Shown here: piece after piece, positions 8,280-16,236 of the stretch
How positions within the stretch are numbered: position 1 is the first letter of the stretch
Layout of the letters: each line of letters starts with the position of its first letter
Assembly (NCBI RefSeq): GCF_016862195.1
Contig: NZ_BOMM01000008.1
Coordinates: 210,574 to 274,573, forward strand
DNA length: 64,000 nucleotides
DNA from: Paractinoplanes ferrugineus
Lineage (GTDB): Bacteria; Actinomycetota; Actinomycetes; Mycobacteriales; Micromonosporaceae
Direction of reading: 5' to 3'
Program-made: the position numbers and the translations under genes
Notes under the pieces: generated by a model
What the model was told of the DNA's origin: nothing
The model's database searches: none
The model's input: the letters and a program-made list of their open reading frames with translations, nothing else

Positions 8280-9287
8280 TCAGGGCCGCAGCAGCACTTT
8301 GACGTGTTCGCCGGTGGCGGCGTCGGCGAACGCGGCCGCGGCCTCGGCCAGCGGTCGCACGGTGGCCAGCTCCGACACCGTCACCGCGCCGGCGGCAAGC
8401 AACGCGATCGCCTCGGTGAGGTCTTCGGGGAGATAGGTGGCACTGCCCTGCAGGCGCAACTGGCTGTCCTGGATCAGCGGCAACGGCACGGTCACCGGCT
8501 CCGGCGGCACCCCGACCACGACGATCGTGCCGCCCTTGTCGGCGATCGCGATGGCCTGGTCCATGGTGGACTGCTCGGCCACGCAGTCGAAGACGACGTC
8601 GGCGCTTTCCCCGAGCCGGTCACGCACCTGCTCGACGGCATCGGCGGCGGTGGCGTCGACCACCGCGTCCGGCCCGAACTTCGCGGCCCGGTCCCGCGAC
8701 CGCTGCGACCGTGCCGTCATGACCACCCGCGCGGCGCCCTGGTGGCGAGCGACCTGCAGGGTGAGCAGGCCGATGGTGCCGGCGCCCAGGATCGCCACGG
8801 TGCGTCCGGCAAGCCCGCCGGCGAGCCGCGCCGCGTGCACGGGGGTGCCGAGCGGCTCGATGAACGCGGCTTGCGTCCAGTCGAGCGAGTCGGGCACCGG
8901 ATGCAGCCGCCGCTGGTCGACCGTGCACAGATCGGCCATCGCGCCCTGCTCGTGGCCGCACCCGAAGAAGCCGAGCCGCTCGCAGAGGTTCTCCCGGCCG
9001 GCCCGGCACTGCTTGCACTCCCAGCAGGGCAGGAACGGCTCGAGCGCGACCCGCTGCCCGGCTCGGAGCCGGGTGACCCCGGCGCCGGTGGCCTCGACGA
9101 CCCCGGCCAATTCATGACCGGGCCGATAGGGAAGCACGATGTTCGGATGCCGCCCCCGCACCGCGTGCACGTCCGACCCGCAGATGCCGGCCAGCACCGG
9201 GCGCACCAACACCTCACCCGGACCGGGCACAGGTGCTTCGACGTCGGCCACCTCGACCCCGCCGGGGGTCACGATCACTTGCCTCAC
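8280..9287 (-). CDS. zinc-dependent alcohol dehydrogenase
   Basis: Medium-chain dehydrogenase of 335 residues. The catalytic-zinc cysteine is in GICGSDVHAV, the GHELAGVVE motif supplies the next ligand, and four cysteines in CWECKQCRAGRENLC bind the structural zinc. The Rossmann motif GAGTIGLLTLQVA lies near residue 165. The family includes sorbitol, threonine and 2-deoxy-scyllo-inosamine dehydrogenases; the sequence does not settle the substrate. It starts at GTG inside GTGA, overlapping the stop of the upstream LuxR regulator by 4 bases, so the two are translationally coupled and probably the regulator and enzyme of one pathway. Confidence 0.85.
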   Translation of the reverse strand: MRQVIVTPGGVEVADVEAPVPGPGEVLVRPVLAGICGSDVHAVRGRHPNIVLPYRPGHELAGVVEATGAGVTRLRAGQRVALEPFLPCWECKQCRAGRENLCERLGFFGCGHEQGAMADLCTVDQRRLHPVPDSLDWTQAAFIEPLGTPVHAARLAGGLAGRTVAILGAGTIGLLTLQVARHQGAARVVMTARSQRSRDRAAKFGPDAVVDATAADAVEQVRDRLGESADVVFDCVAEQSTMDQAIAIADKGGTIVVVGVPPEPVTVPLPLIQDSQLRLQGSATYLPEDLTEAIALLAAGAVTVSELATVRPLAEAAAAFADAATGEHVKVLLRP

Positions 9288-10117
9288 GGCAGGAATCCTA
9301 GGCGCCGGGCCGCCACGACCGTCTCCATCCGGCCATGAGTGCCCAGCTTGCGCATGGCGTTGCGCAGATAGCTCTTCACCGTCTCCGGCAAAAGCCCCAA
9401 ACGGCGCCCGGCCTCCGCGTTCGCGCACCCCGCCGCGACCATGGCGAGCACGTCGAGCTCGCGCGGGGAGAGCGGATTGGACCGGGTCCCGGGCGGCCCG
9501 GTGCGGATCAAGCGGTCGGAGATCTGCCGCAATCGCTCCCGCAGCGCGGGGTCCGAGGTCTCCGCGGCCAGCGTACGGAGATCCGCGTGGGCCAGCCGCA
9601 CCTCCTCCCACTCGCGGGCGGTGGCGTCGTGGGCGTTGCGCGCCGCGGCGGTCGCCAGCTCGGCCATCCGGCGGGCGACCTCGCGGCGGACGGTCACCTC
9701 GGTGCCCAACCGCAGCGCGACCCGTCCCATCGCGTCGAGGGCCCGGCCACCCACCGCGATCGGCTCCCGGGTGCCCGCGTAGAGCACCGCCAGGACCGAA
9801 CCGCCCATCGCCACCGGCACCGCCGCGATCGCCCGCAGCCCCTCGGCGGTGACCGGCCCGTCGTACTCGTGACTGATCCGCGGGTCGGCCGCGTAGTCCT
9901 CGACCCGGCCCGGCCGCACGGTCGCCACCACCCGGCCGCCCAGTCCGTGGCCGGCGCTCACCACCAGGCCGTGGAGCGCGAGCGTCGTCGTGCCGGCGAA
10001 ATCGGTGAGCCGCATGGTGCGGGCGTCGGCCGCGACCATGCCGCCGAACGCCACCGGAAGGCCGGTGACCCGGCGGATCCGGCCGAGCGCGGCGGGCAGG
10101 TCGGCGGTTTCGAGCAC
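9284..10117 (-). CDS. GAF-domain LuxR-type transcriptional regulator
   Basis: Regulator of 277 residues. Residues about 10-150 form a GAF-like sensor domain, 155-205 a helical linker, and 212-277 a LuxR/FixJ helix-turn-helix (LSPRELDVLAMVAAGCANAE, then LLPETVKSYLRNAMRKLG). There is no receiver domain with a phospho-accepting aspartate, so it probably senses a ligand directly. GTG start. It is divergent from an acyl-CoA synthetase gene and coupled to the alcohol dehydrogenase gene. The 16-bp palindrome in the intergenic region is its most likely binding site. Regulators of this build next to AMP-ligases are common in actinomycetes; that it controls the synthetase is an inference. Confidence 0.85.
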   Translation of the reverse strand: MLETADLPAALGRIRRVTGLPVAFGGMVAADARTMRLTDFAGTTTLALHGLVVSAGHGLGGRVVATVRPGRVEDYAADPRISHEYDGPVTAEGLRAIAAVPVAMGGSVLAVLYAGTREPIAVGGRALDAMGRVALRLGTEVTVRREVARRMAELATAAARNAHDATAREWEEVRLAHADLRTLAAETSDPALRERLRQISDRLIRTGPPGTRSNPLSPRELDVLAMVAAGCANAEAGRRLGLLPETVKSYLRNAMRKLGTHGRMETVVAARRLGFLP

Positions 10118-10153
10118 GTCACCAGCATGTCACGGGTCACACCGACCGAGCCC

Positions 10154-10169
10154 ACCCCCGAACGGGGGT
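10154..10169. promoter_or_regulatory. 16-bp palindrome, copy 1, before acyl-CoA synthetase
   Basis: ACCCCCGAACGGGGGT, two perfect 7-bp arms around AA. Exactly the same sequence in the opposite orientation (ACCCCCGTTCGGGGGT) occurs before the second acyl-CoA synthetase. Here 35 bases separate it from the ATG. If the mRNA is leaderless, this would cover about -36 to -51, the usual place for an activator. Confidence 0.7.
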
Positions 10170-10204
10170 AGCCGGGCCGTCGACCAGCGGCCCATGCTGC
10201 GCCA

Positions 10205-11821
10205 ATGCTGTCCTACGCGTCTTCCACCAGCACCACGCCCCTGCTCGGCGAGACGATCGGGGCCAACTTCGAGCGCACGGTGGCGCGCTTCGGCGACCGG
10301 GAGGCGCTGGTCGACGTGGCGGCGGGGCGGCGATGGACGTACGCGGAGCTTGACGCCGACGTGAACCGCCTGGCCCTCGGCCTGTTGGCGCGCGGCATCG
10401 ACAAGGGCGACCGGATCGGGATCTGGGCCCCGAACTGTGCCGAATGGGTGATCACGCAATATGCGACGGCGAAGATCGGGGCGATCCTGGTCAACGTCAA
10501 CCCGGCCTATCGGACCCACGAGCTCGAGTACGTGGTGCGACAGTCCGGACTGTCGTTGCTGATCAGCGCGGTCTCCTTCAAGACCAGCGACTACCGGGGG
10601 ATGATCTCGTCGATCGGGTTCGCGGCCACGGCGTACATCGGTGAAGCGAGTTTTGCTGATCTTCTGATCGACGGGGACGTCTCGGCGATCGCGCGACGCG
10701 CGGCCTCGCTGGCGTTCGATGACCCGATCAACATCCAGTACACGTCGGGGACAACCGGGTTCCCGAAGGGCGCGACGCTCTCGCACCACAACATCCTCAA
10801 CAACGGCTACTTCGTCGGCGAGCTGATCAGCTACACCGAGCAGGACCGGGTGTGCCTGCCGGTGCCGCTCTACCACTGCTTCGGCATGGTGATGGGCAAC
10901 CTCGCGGCAACCTCGCACGGCGCCTGCATCGTGCTGCCGGCTCCCGGCTTCGACCCGGCCGCGACCCTGGCCGCCGTCGCCGCCGAGCGCGTGACCTCGC
11001 TCTACGGCGTGCCCACGATGTTCATCGCCGAGCTCGGCCTGGCCGACTTCGCCGCCTTCGACCTGTCCTCGCTGCGCACCGGCATCATGGCCGGCTCGCC
11101 CTGCCCGGTCGAGGTGATGAAGCGGGTGGTGGCCGAGATGAACATGTCCGAGGTGGCGATCTGTTACGGCATGACCGAGACGTCGCCGGTCTCCACCATG
11201 ACCCGCCCCGACGACACCCTGGCCCGGCGCACCGAAACCGTCGGCCGGGTGATGCCCCACCTCGAGTCGAAGGTCGTCGACCCGGCGACCGGCCTCGTGG
11301 TCCCGCGCGGCGAACCGGGTGAACTGTGCACCCGCGGCTATTCGGTGATGCTGGGCTACTGGGCGCAGCCGGACGCGACGGCCGACGCGATCGACCCGGC
11401 CCGCTGGATGCACACCGGCGACCTGGCCACCATGGATGCCGACGGCTACCTCAACATCGTCGGCCGGATCAAGGACCTGGTCATCCGGGGCGGCGAGAAC
11501 GTCTACCCGCGCGAGGTGGAGGAGTTCCTCTACAGCCATCCCGACATCGCCGACGTGCAGGTGATCGGGGTGCCCGACGCGAAGTACGGCGAGGAACTGA
11601 TGGCCTGGATCGTGATGCGTCCCGGCAGCACGCCGCTGGCCGTCGAATCCGTCCGCGAATACTGTTCCGGCCGGCTGGCGCACTACAAGATCCCGCGGTA
11701 CGTGCACGTCGTCGACGGCTTCCCGATGACCGTGACCGGCAAGGTCCGCAAGGTCGAGATGCGCGAACAGGCGGTGGACATCCTCGGCCTGACCGATGCC
11801 GCCGCGATCCGCAACGCGTAA
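10205..11821 (+). CDS. fatty-acid/acyl-CoA synthetase (AMP-binding)
   Basis: Adenylate-forming enzyme of 538 residues that would activate a carboxylic acid to its acyl-CoA. Visible core motifs: the P-loop YTSGTTGFPKGATLSH (near residue 180), YGMTETSPVS (near 320), the WMHTGDLATMDADGY hinge region, GRIKDLVIRGGENVYPREVE, and the C-terminal catalytic lysine in TVTGKVRK. Layout and length fit the FadD-type medium/long-chain synthetases. ATG start close behind the shared palindrome; there is no clear Shine-Dalgarno sequence, and a CATGCT hexamer a few bases upstream would suit a leaderless transcript. Divergent from the GAF-LuxR regulator, which probably controls it. Confidence 0.9.
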   Translation: MLSYASSTSTTPLLGETIGANFERTVARFGDREALVDVAAGRRWTYAELDADVNRLALGLLARGIDKGDRIGIWAPNCAEWVITQYATAKIGAILVNVNPAYRTHELEYVVRQSGLSLLISAVSFKTSDYRGMISSIGFAATAYIGEASFADLLIDGDVSAIARRAASLAFDDPINIQYTSGTTGFPKGATLSHHNILNNGYFVGELISYTEQDRVCLPVPLYHCFGMVMGNLAATSHGACIVLPAPGFDPAATLAAVAAERVTSLYGVPTMFIAELGLADFAAFDLSSLRTGIMAGSPCPVEVMKRVVAEMNMSEVAICYGMTETSPVSTMTRPDDTLARRTETVGRVMPHLESKVVDPATGLVVPRGEPGELCTRGYSVMLGYWAQPDATADAIDPARWMHTGDLATMDADGYLNIVGRIKDLVIRGGENVYPREVEEFLYSHPDIADVQVIGVPDAKYGEELMAWIVMRPGSTPLAVESVREYCSGRLAHYKIPRYVHVVDGFPMTVTGKVRKVEMREQAVDILGLTDAAAIRNA

Positions 11822-11956
11822 GCCCGTCCGCGTTCCGGCAACTCCTCGCGCCGCCCGGATGGCACGATAGGGTGCCTTTTGCCCGGCTCGGCCGGCGATC
11901 GGCGCGAATCGAGTGGCGCGAATCAGGGAGTCAAGATCACCAGGAGACTCTCTACC

Positions 11957-12880
11957 GTGGGCCCGGTGCGAAAGCTCGTCCTGATCCCGGTCGGTGTGGT
12001 CGCCGCCGCCTGCAGCCTGCTGCTGCTGGCCCACCGGGCCGTTCCCGGCTCGGCCGGCTCGCTCGTCGACAGCGGTCTGCCCTGGCTGGCCGTGCCGATC
12101 CTGCTCCTGGTCGGCGTCGCGGCGGTGACGCGTCGGCTACGCGTCGTCGGGGTGGCGCTGGTGCCGGCGATCATCTGGGCGGCGCTGTTCGTCCCCACGC
12201 TCACCGACCGTGCCCAGACCGGCGACCACGACCTGCGGGTCGCCTCGCTCAACCTCGGCCGGGCCGCCGCCGGCGACGCGCTCCCGCCCCTGCTCCGACA
12301 GCGTCCCGACGTGCTGGTGCTCCAGGAGATCACCGTCGCCGACCGGAGCGCGGTCACGAAGATCCTGGCCGCCGGATACCCGCACCACTACGAGGCCGGC
12401 ACCGTCGCGATCTTCAGCCGCCTGCCGATCGCCGACGAACAACCGGTCGACATCCAGATCGGCTGGACCCGAGCCATCGCGGCCACGGTCTCGACCGCGG
12501 CCGGCCCGGTCCGGGTCTATGCGGCCCACTTGGCCTCGGCCCGCGTCGACCGCACCACCGGCCGCGACCGCACGCTGGCCGCCCTGGCCGCGGCCGCGCA
12601 CGCCGACCCGAGCCCGCGCCTGGTGCTGGCCGGCGACCTGAACACGGCCACGACGGACCGGCAGTTCGCCGAGCTCGCGCCGTTGCGGGACAGTCAGGAA
12701 CAGGCCGGCACCGGGTTCGGCTTCACGTGGCCGGCCGCCCTGCCGGTCGTCCGCCCCGACCACATCCTGGAGCGCGGCCTGCTCACCCGCCGCTCCTGGA
12801 CCCTGCGCGTGCCCGGCAGCGACCATCAGGCCGTGCTGGCCGACCTGGACGTCGTCGCCACCACCTCAGCCGCCGAATGA
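11957..12880 (+). CDS. membrane endonuclease/exonuclease/phosphatase-family protein
   Basis: 307 residues with three N-terminal membrane helices (about residues 5-25, 37-55, 60-80) and an EEP-fold domain from about 95. Family metal and catalytic residues are visible in SLNLGR, VLQEITV, VYAAHLAS, LAGDLNTA and the terminal GSDHQAV. Such membrane-tethered EEP proteins face outwards and cleave phosphodiesters; the substrate is unknown. The GTG start was chosen for the AGGAG 10 bases upstream; the frame extends to a TTG further upstream without support. It ends at a strong hairpin shared with the convergent hydrolase gene. Confidence 0.85.
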   Translation: MGPVRKLVLIPVGVVAAACSLLLLAHRAVPGSAGSLVDSGLPWLAVPILLLVGVAAVTRRLRVVGVALVPAIIWAALFVPTLTDRAQTGDHDLRVASLNLGRAAAGDALPPLLRQRPDVLVLQEITVADRSAVTKILAAGYPHHYEAGTVAIFSRLPIADEQPVDIQIGWTRAIAATVSTAAGPVRVYAAHLASARVDRTTGRDRTLAALAAAAHADPSPRLVLAGDLNTATTDRQFAELAPLRDSQEQAGTGFGFTWPAALPVVRPDHILERGLLTRRSWTLRVPGSDHQAVLADLDVVATTSAAE

Positions 12881-12893
12881 CCGACGCCGACCC

Positions 12894-12922
12894 GGGGTGG
12901 CGCGCGACGGGCGCGCCACCCC
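12894..12922. terminator. bidirectional hairpin between convergent genes
   Basis: Perfect 12-bp stem (GGGGTGGCGCGC with GCGCGCCACCCC) around a 5-base loop, lying between two convergent stops. It lacks a T run, so termination is inferred from place and strength. Confidence 0.6.
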
Positions 12923-12930
12923 CGGACGCG

Positions 12931-13755
12931 TCAGGACTGCAGGAAAGCCAGCAGGTCAGCGTTGATGGTGTCGGCGTGCGTGGTGGGCATGCCGTGCGGG
13001 TAGCCGGCGTACGTCTTCAGCGTGCCGTTCTGGAGCAGCTCGGCGGAGAGCGGGCCCGAGTCGGCGTAGGGGACGACCTGGTCGTCGTCACCGTGCATGA
13101 CAAGCGTCGGGACCGTGATCTTCTTGAGGTCCTCGGTGAAGTCGGTCTGCGAGAACGCGACCACGCCGTCGTAGTGGGCCTTGGCGCTGCCCATCATGCC
13201 CTGGCGCCACCAGTTCTGGATGATCGCCTCGGACGGCTCGACGCCGTCGCGGTTGAAGCCGTAGAACGCGGTCGACGGCAGGTCGCGGTAGAACTCGGAA
13301 CGCCGCGTCGCGACCTGGGTCTGGATGTCGTCGAAGACCTTCTTGGGCAGGCCGCCCGGGTTCGACTCGGTCTGCACCATGATCGGCGGAACGGCCGCGA
13401 TGAGCACCGCCTTGGCGACCCGGGACTCGCCGTGCCGCGCGATGTAGTGCACGACCTCGCCGCCGCCGGTGGAGTGTCCGACGTGCACCGCGTCCCGCAG
13501 GTCGAGGTGCGCGGTCAGCGCGGCCAGGTCGTCGGCGTAGTGGTCCATGTCGTGGCCGTCGGCGACCTGGGCCGAGCGGCCGTGCCCACGGCGGTCATGG
13601 GCGATGACCCGGTAGCCGTGCTGCACGAAGAACATCAGCTGGGCGTCCCAGTCGTCGGACGACAGCGGCCATCCGTGGCTGAAGACGATCGGCCGGCCGG
13701 AACCCCAGTCCTTGTAGAAGATCTCGGTTCCGTCGGCCGTGGTGATGTAGGGCAC
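12931..13755 (-). CDS. alpha/beta hydrolase, non-haem chloroperoxidase type
   Basis: 274-residue cytosolic alpha/beta hydrolase. The oxyanion region [10 protein letters not shown] (about 27-36), nucleophile elbow GHSTGGGE (near 95), acid HGDDDQVV (near 222) and histidine GYPHGMP (near 253) form a complete triad. The sequence is in the style of cofactor-free haloperoxidases/perhydrolases (HDRRGHGRS and FYGFNRDG stretches). Physiological role is usually esterase or detoxification. GTG start with GGAGG 7 bases before it. A hairpin stands just upstream, and the three tRNA genes upstream on the same strand could read into it. Confidence 0.9.
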   Translation of the reverse strand: MPYITTADGTEIFYKDWGSGRPIVFSHGWPLSSDDWDAQLMFFVQHGYRVIAHDRRGHGRSAQVADGHDMDHYADDLAALTAHLDLRDAVHVGHSTGGGEVVHYIARHGESRVAKAVLIAAVPPIMVQTESNPGGLPKKVFDDIQTQVATRRSEFYRDLPSTAFYGFNRDGVEPSEAIIQNWWRQGMMGSAKAHYDGVVAFSQTDFTEDLKKITVPTLVMHGDDDQVVPYADSGPLSAELLQNGTLKTYAGYPHGMPTTHADTINADLLAFLQS

Positions 13756-13775
13756 CAGCTACCTCCAATGCGGTC

Positions 13776-13797
13776 GGGAGCGCGTCCACGCGCTCCC
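13776..13797 (-). terminator. hairpin between tRNA cluster and hydrolase
   Basis: GGGAGCGCG, a 4-base loop, CGCGCTCCC: a perfect 9-bp stem about 20 bp upstream of the hydrolase start. It may end tRNA transcripts or structure the hydrolase leader; no T run follows. Confidence 0.4.
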
Positions 13798-13873
13798 CTT
13801 CGCCTCGAAGGTAACCGAACACGGGTTTCCAAAAGGTGAACACGGTTGTGATCGTGCTCAAGCATTTGGGGTG

Positions 13874-13947
13874 TGCGCCGCCGGGGACTTGAACCCCGAA
13901 CCCACCGGGTAAGAGCCGGTTGCTCTGGCCAATTGAGCTAGCGACGC
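13874..13947 (-). tRNA. tRNA-Lys (CTT)
   Basis: Complete 74-base cloverleaf: 7-bp acceptor (GCGTCGC/GCGGCGC), anticodon stem ACCGG/CCGGT around CTCTTAC giving anticodon CTT, T loop TTCAAGT. CCA is not encoded. Third gene of a tightly packed minus-strand cluster. Confidence 0.95.
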
Positions 13948-13958
13948 GTGTCTTGCCG

Positions 13959-14032
13959 TGCCCCTGGAGAGATTCGAACTCCCGACCTCCGGATCCGTAA
14001 TCCGGCGCGCTGTCCAGCTGTGCCACAGGGGC
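13959..14032 (-). tRNA. tRNA-Arg (ACG)
   Basis: Complete 74-base cloverleaf: acceptor GCCCCTG/CAGGGGC, anticodon stem CCGGA/TCCGG around TTACGGA giving anticodon ACG (read as ICG), T loop TTCGAAT. CCA not encoded. Eleven bases upstream of tRNA-Lys. Confidence 0.95.
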
Positions 14033-14036
14033 TTCG

Positions 14037-14108
14037 TATCGTCGGGTGGTCTCGAACCACCGGCCTCCGCCTGATGAGGGCAGCGCTCTCCCGCTGAGCT
14101 ACGACGAC
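14037..14108 (-). tRNA. tRNA with CAT anticodon, identity uncertain
   Basis: 72-base cloverleaf: acceptor GTCGTCG/CGACGAT (G-U first pair), D stem GCTC/GAGC, anticodon stem CTGCC/GGCGG, T arm GGTGG-TTCGAGA-CCACC. The anticodon loop reads CTCATCA, so the anticodon is CAT (Met or, if lysidine-modified, Ile). Position 37 is C, where nearly all tRNAs have a purine, and the acceptor does not look like the usual Met tRNA. It may be a divergent or non-functional tRNA. First gene of the cluster, 4 bases before tRNA-Arg. Confidence 0.7.
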
Positions 14109-14281
14109 CTGAGTGCGGTCCGGGCGAGGAGTGGCACACGCGTTGGCTGGGTAGCGCAATTATTCCCGTCCAGCGAGCCCGTGAGCCGGCCCGCGTGATC
14201 GCCACTCCTCGCCCTATTAAATTGGTTTCTGAAAGGCTGTCGATTCGCCGATCGAGCCACCCCGCAGGCGGTCGGAAGACG

Positions 14282-14314
14282 AAAAAGCCGCCCGTCCCGA
14301 GCGGGGAGGGCGGC
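14282..14314 (-). terminator. intrinsic terminator of the microgene
   Basis: On the minus strand GCCGCCC and GGGCGGC close a long GC hairpin that is followed directly by five T. It begins 12 bases past the stop of the 25-residue microgene. A textbook Rho-independent terminator. Confidence 0.9.
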
Positions 14315-14325
14315 GGCGGAAACCG

Positions 14326-14403
14326 TTACGACATCAGCTTTTTCGCCAGTTCACTCCCGGGGAAGGCCGCATGGCGGCGCTTCGCTTGAGCATCGGCTGC
14401 CAC
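14326..14403 (-). CDS. 25-residue microprotein, unknown function
   Basis: A GTG-started frame encodes 25 residues: a basic and alanine-rich peptide with KRRHAAF in the middle and SELAKKLMS at the end, predicted helical and not a membrane segment. AAGGGGA lies about 10 bases upstream. An overlapping frame from ATGATG, closer to the same ribosome site, would give MMWQPMLKRS and 14 more residues; the GTG frame has the more protein-like composition, but I cannot exclude the other. A good promoter upstream and a T-tailed terminator immediately downstream isolate it as its own transcription unit. It could also be a small regulatory RNA. I recognise no family. Confidence 0.5.
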   Translation of the reverse strand: MAADAQAKRRHAAFPGSELAKKLMS

Positions 14404-14424
14404 ATCATCGCGTTCCCCTTTCGT

Positions 14425-14481
14425 GTGGTGCTCTGCTGTGCGGACTTCCCAAACAATAGAGCACCACCACCACCGCCACAA
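14425..14481 (-). promoter_or_regulatory. sigma-70-type promoter with flanking 10-bp inverted repeat
   Basis: Minus strand: TTGTGG (14476-14481), a 17-bp spacer, TATTGT (14453-14458). Two perfect 10-bp arms, GTGGTGCTCT (14458-14467) and AGAGCACCAC (14425-14434), flank the predicted start point with centres 33 bp apart, about three helical turns. They could form a leader hairpin or paired operator half-sites. Confidence 0.6.
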
Positions 14482-14509
14482 TGCTATTTTCGAGCGGTTC
14501 CTGAATGGC

Positions 14510-15367
14510 TCATCGGAACCATCCGTCGCGGTATTCCACGGCAACCGGCGCGTGGTGGAGCCGGCGTTCCCCATGCCAGGCGCCGGGGATCGGTTCGGTG
14601 CGGATCACGGTGGGCCGCTCCGCCACGACGCATTGCCGTTCGCCCGGCCACCACCATCCGCCGGAGCGGGCGAGCGTGACCCAGGCCGCGAACGCCGCCA
14701 GCGGTGAGTCGCCGGCCACCAGCACCATGGCGGGTGGATCACCGGCGCCGGTGGCCGGCCCGATCGACACCAGCCGCAGCCGGCGCAGGACGTCGAGGTG
14801 CGCGATCCAGGCGGCGTCCTGACTGCCGTACCACCCGACGGGCAGATGATCCCGCGCGGACAGGGCGGACGTGCGAGAGCCGGTCGGGAGCAGGGTGGCG
14901 AGCAGGCTGCGGAGCGGGTTGTGGAGATTGTCGGCCAGGGTGCGCCGGAGCGCCTCGCCGACGCCCTGGTGCACCAGCTCATGGAAGGGCAGGCCCTCGG
15001 CGAGGGCCTGGTCGAGTGGCAGCACCGGCCACGGCTTGCCCTTCGGGCGTTTCATCGGCGAGCGGTCGGGTGCCGGTTCGACGTAGGTCGCCAGCACCGC
15101 GGACCGCAGCCGGGACAGCCCGGCGGCGATGTCGGCGGCTACCGGCGGCCGGGACGAGTCGATCGAGGCGAGCAGAGTCCGGTGCGTGGGCAGACCGGTG
15201 AGGTGGGGCAACGCCGCGGCCGGCGACGGCACCCAGCGGAACTCGGGACGGTCACGCCGGCAAGCGGCGTAGATGGAGGCGATGGCCTCCTCGGTGGCCG
15301 GGCGGTCGACGGGCGTCGTGCTCAACCCGATCTCGAGCCACTCCTGGCGGATCTCGGCGGCCCGCAT
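14510..15367 (-). CDS. DUF6745-like protein of unknown function
   Basis: 285-residue soluble protein. The N-terminal stretch (EWLEIGLSTTPVDRPATEEA) and the C-terminal stretch (GGWWWPGERQCVVAERP, then RLHHAPVAVEYRDGW) are the style of actinobacterial DUF6745 proteins, which occur singly or in repeats and have no known function. The middle carries LARDHLPVGWYGS-like segments rich in Trp, Leu and Arg. ATG start. It ends about 30 bp before the microgene promoter on the same strand; the two do not look co-transcribed. Confidence 0.65.
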   Translation of the reverse strand: MRAAEIRQEWLEIGLSTTPVDRPATEEAIASIYAACRRDRPEFRWVPSPAAALPHLTGLPTHRTLLASIDSSRPPVAADIAAGLSRLRSAVLATYVEPAPDRSPMKRPKGKPWPVLPLDQALAEGLPFHELVHQGVGEALRRTLADNLHNPLRSLLATLLPTGSRTSALSARDHLPVGWYGSQDAAWIAHLDVLRRLRLVSIGPATGAGDPPAMVLVAGDSPLAAFAAWVTLARSGGWWWPGERQCVVAERPTVIRTEPIPGAWHGERRLHHAPVAVEYRDGWFR

Positions 15368-15583
15368 CCACAGATGCGGCCGCGTGGTCGCGTTCAGAGC
15401 GCGAGGGCGCGTACGCCCTTTCGAACGAAGTTACGCATCGGCAAAGGATGCGGGCGGCCCCCCGCGAGGTCAACCGGTTTACGGCGGAGCGGCCGGAACG
15501 CGCGTCGGTCCGCGTACGGCAAGCACCTGAACCGCACCGGGACCGGACCGCCGCCGCAACCCGCCGCGGGTGGAATTACCGGC

Positions 15584-16174
15584 ATGATCGAGCTGGAGAC
15601 GTTGCCGGACAGTGGACTCGACCGCGACTTCACGCTGGTGCGCCGGCGCCGGATGATGGGCCTGGCCGGCGGCACGACGGTGGCCGCGGTCGCGACCGGG
15701 CGCGCGACGACCCCGCTCGTGCGCTCCGGCATCGTGCGCGGCGACATCCGCCGCGGCTTCGGCACCGCGACCGGGGTGGCCCGGGGCGTCCCGCTGGACA
15801 TCCGGTTGCGGCTCACCAGCGCCAATTCCGGCCGCCCGCTCACCGGTTACGCGGTGTACGTGTGGCACTGCGACCGCGACGGCAACTACTCGCTGTACGG
15901 CGACGGGCTGGAGCGGGAGAACTACCTGCGGGGCGTGCAGACCGCGGACACGGCCGGCTGGGTGCGGTTCACCAGCATCCTCCCGGGCTCGCCCGAGGGG
16001 CGCCTCCCGCACCTCAACTACGAGATCTACGCCAGCCTGGCCGGCCGGGACCGGCTGCACGGCGGGCAGATCGGGCTCCCCGGCCCGGCCGCCCGCACGC
16101 TCCCGCCGGAGATGGCGTGCATGACCGGAGATCTGCGCAGAGGCTTGGTGGCCACCCGTACGCTGAGTATCTGA
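15584..16174 (+). CDS. intradiol-dioxygenase-like protein lacking iron ligands
   Basis: 196 residues with a twin-arginine-like start (VRRRRMMGLAGG) and a protocatechuate-dioxygenase-like beta-sandwich. The family segments YVWHCDRDGNYSLYGDG (about 105-121) and ENYLRGVQTADTAGWVRF (near 126-143) are clear. In the iron-binding part the usual PGxYxGRxPHIHF reads PGSPEGRLPHLNY, so one tyrosine and one of the two histidines are replaced. By family knowledge this should abolish the normal non-haem iron site, and an enzyme activity cannot be assumed. The ATG lies close to a weak ribosome site. The next gene is an acyl-CoA synthetase with its own promoter motif. Confidence 0.7.
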   Translation: MIELETLPDSGLDRDFTLVRRRRMMGLAGGTTVAAVATGRATTPLVRSGIVRGDIRRGFGTATGVARGVPLDIRLRLTSANSGRPLTGYAVYVWHCDRDGNYSLYGDGLERENYLRGVQTADTAGWVRFTSILPGSPEGRLPHLNYEIYASLAGRDRLHGGQIGLPGPAARTLPPEMACMTGDLRRGLVATRTLSI

Positions 16175-16184
16175 GATCATCACC

Positions 16185-16200
16185 ACCCCCGTTCGGGGGT
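16185..16200. promoter_or_regulatory. 16-bp palindrome, copy 2, before acyl-CoA synthetase
   Basis: ACCCCCGTTCGGGGGT, the exact reverse complement of the copy at 10154. It ends 36 bases before the ATG of the second synthetase (35 at the first). Probably the binding site of the same regulator. Confidence 0.7.
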
Positions 16201-16236
16201 ACCGTTCGGCGCGGCGCCCGGCGCAGTCTGTCACCC

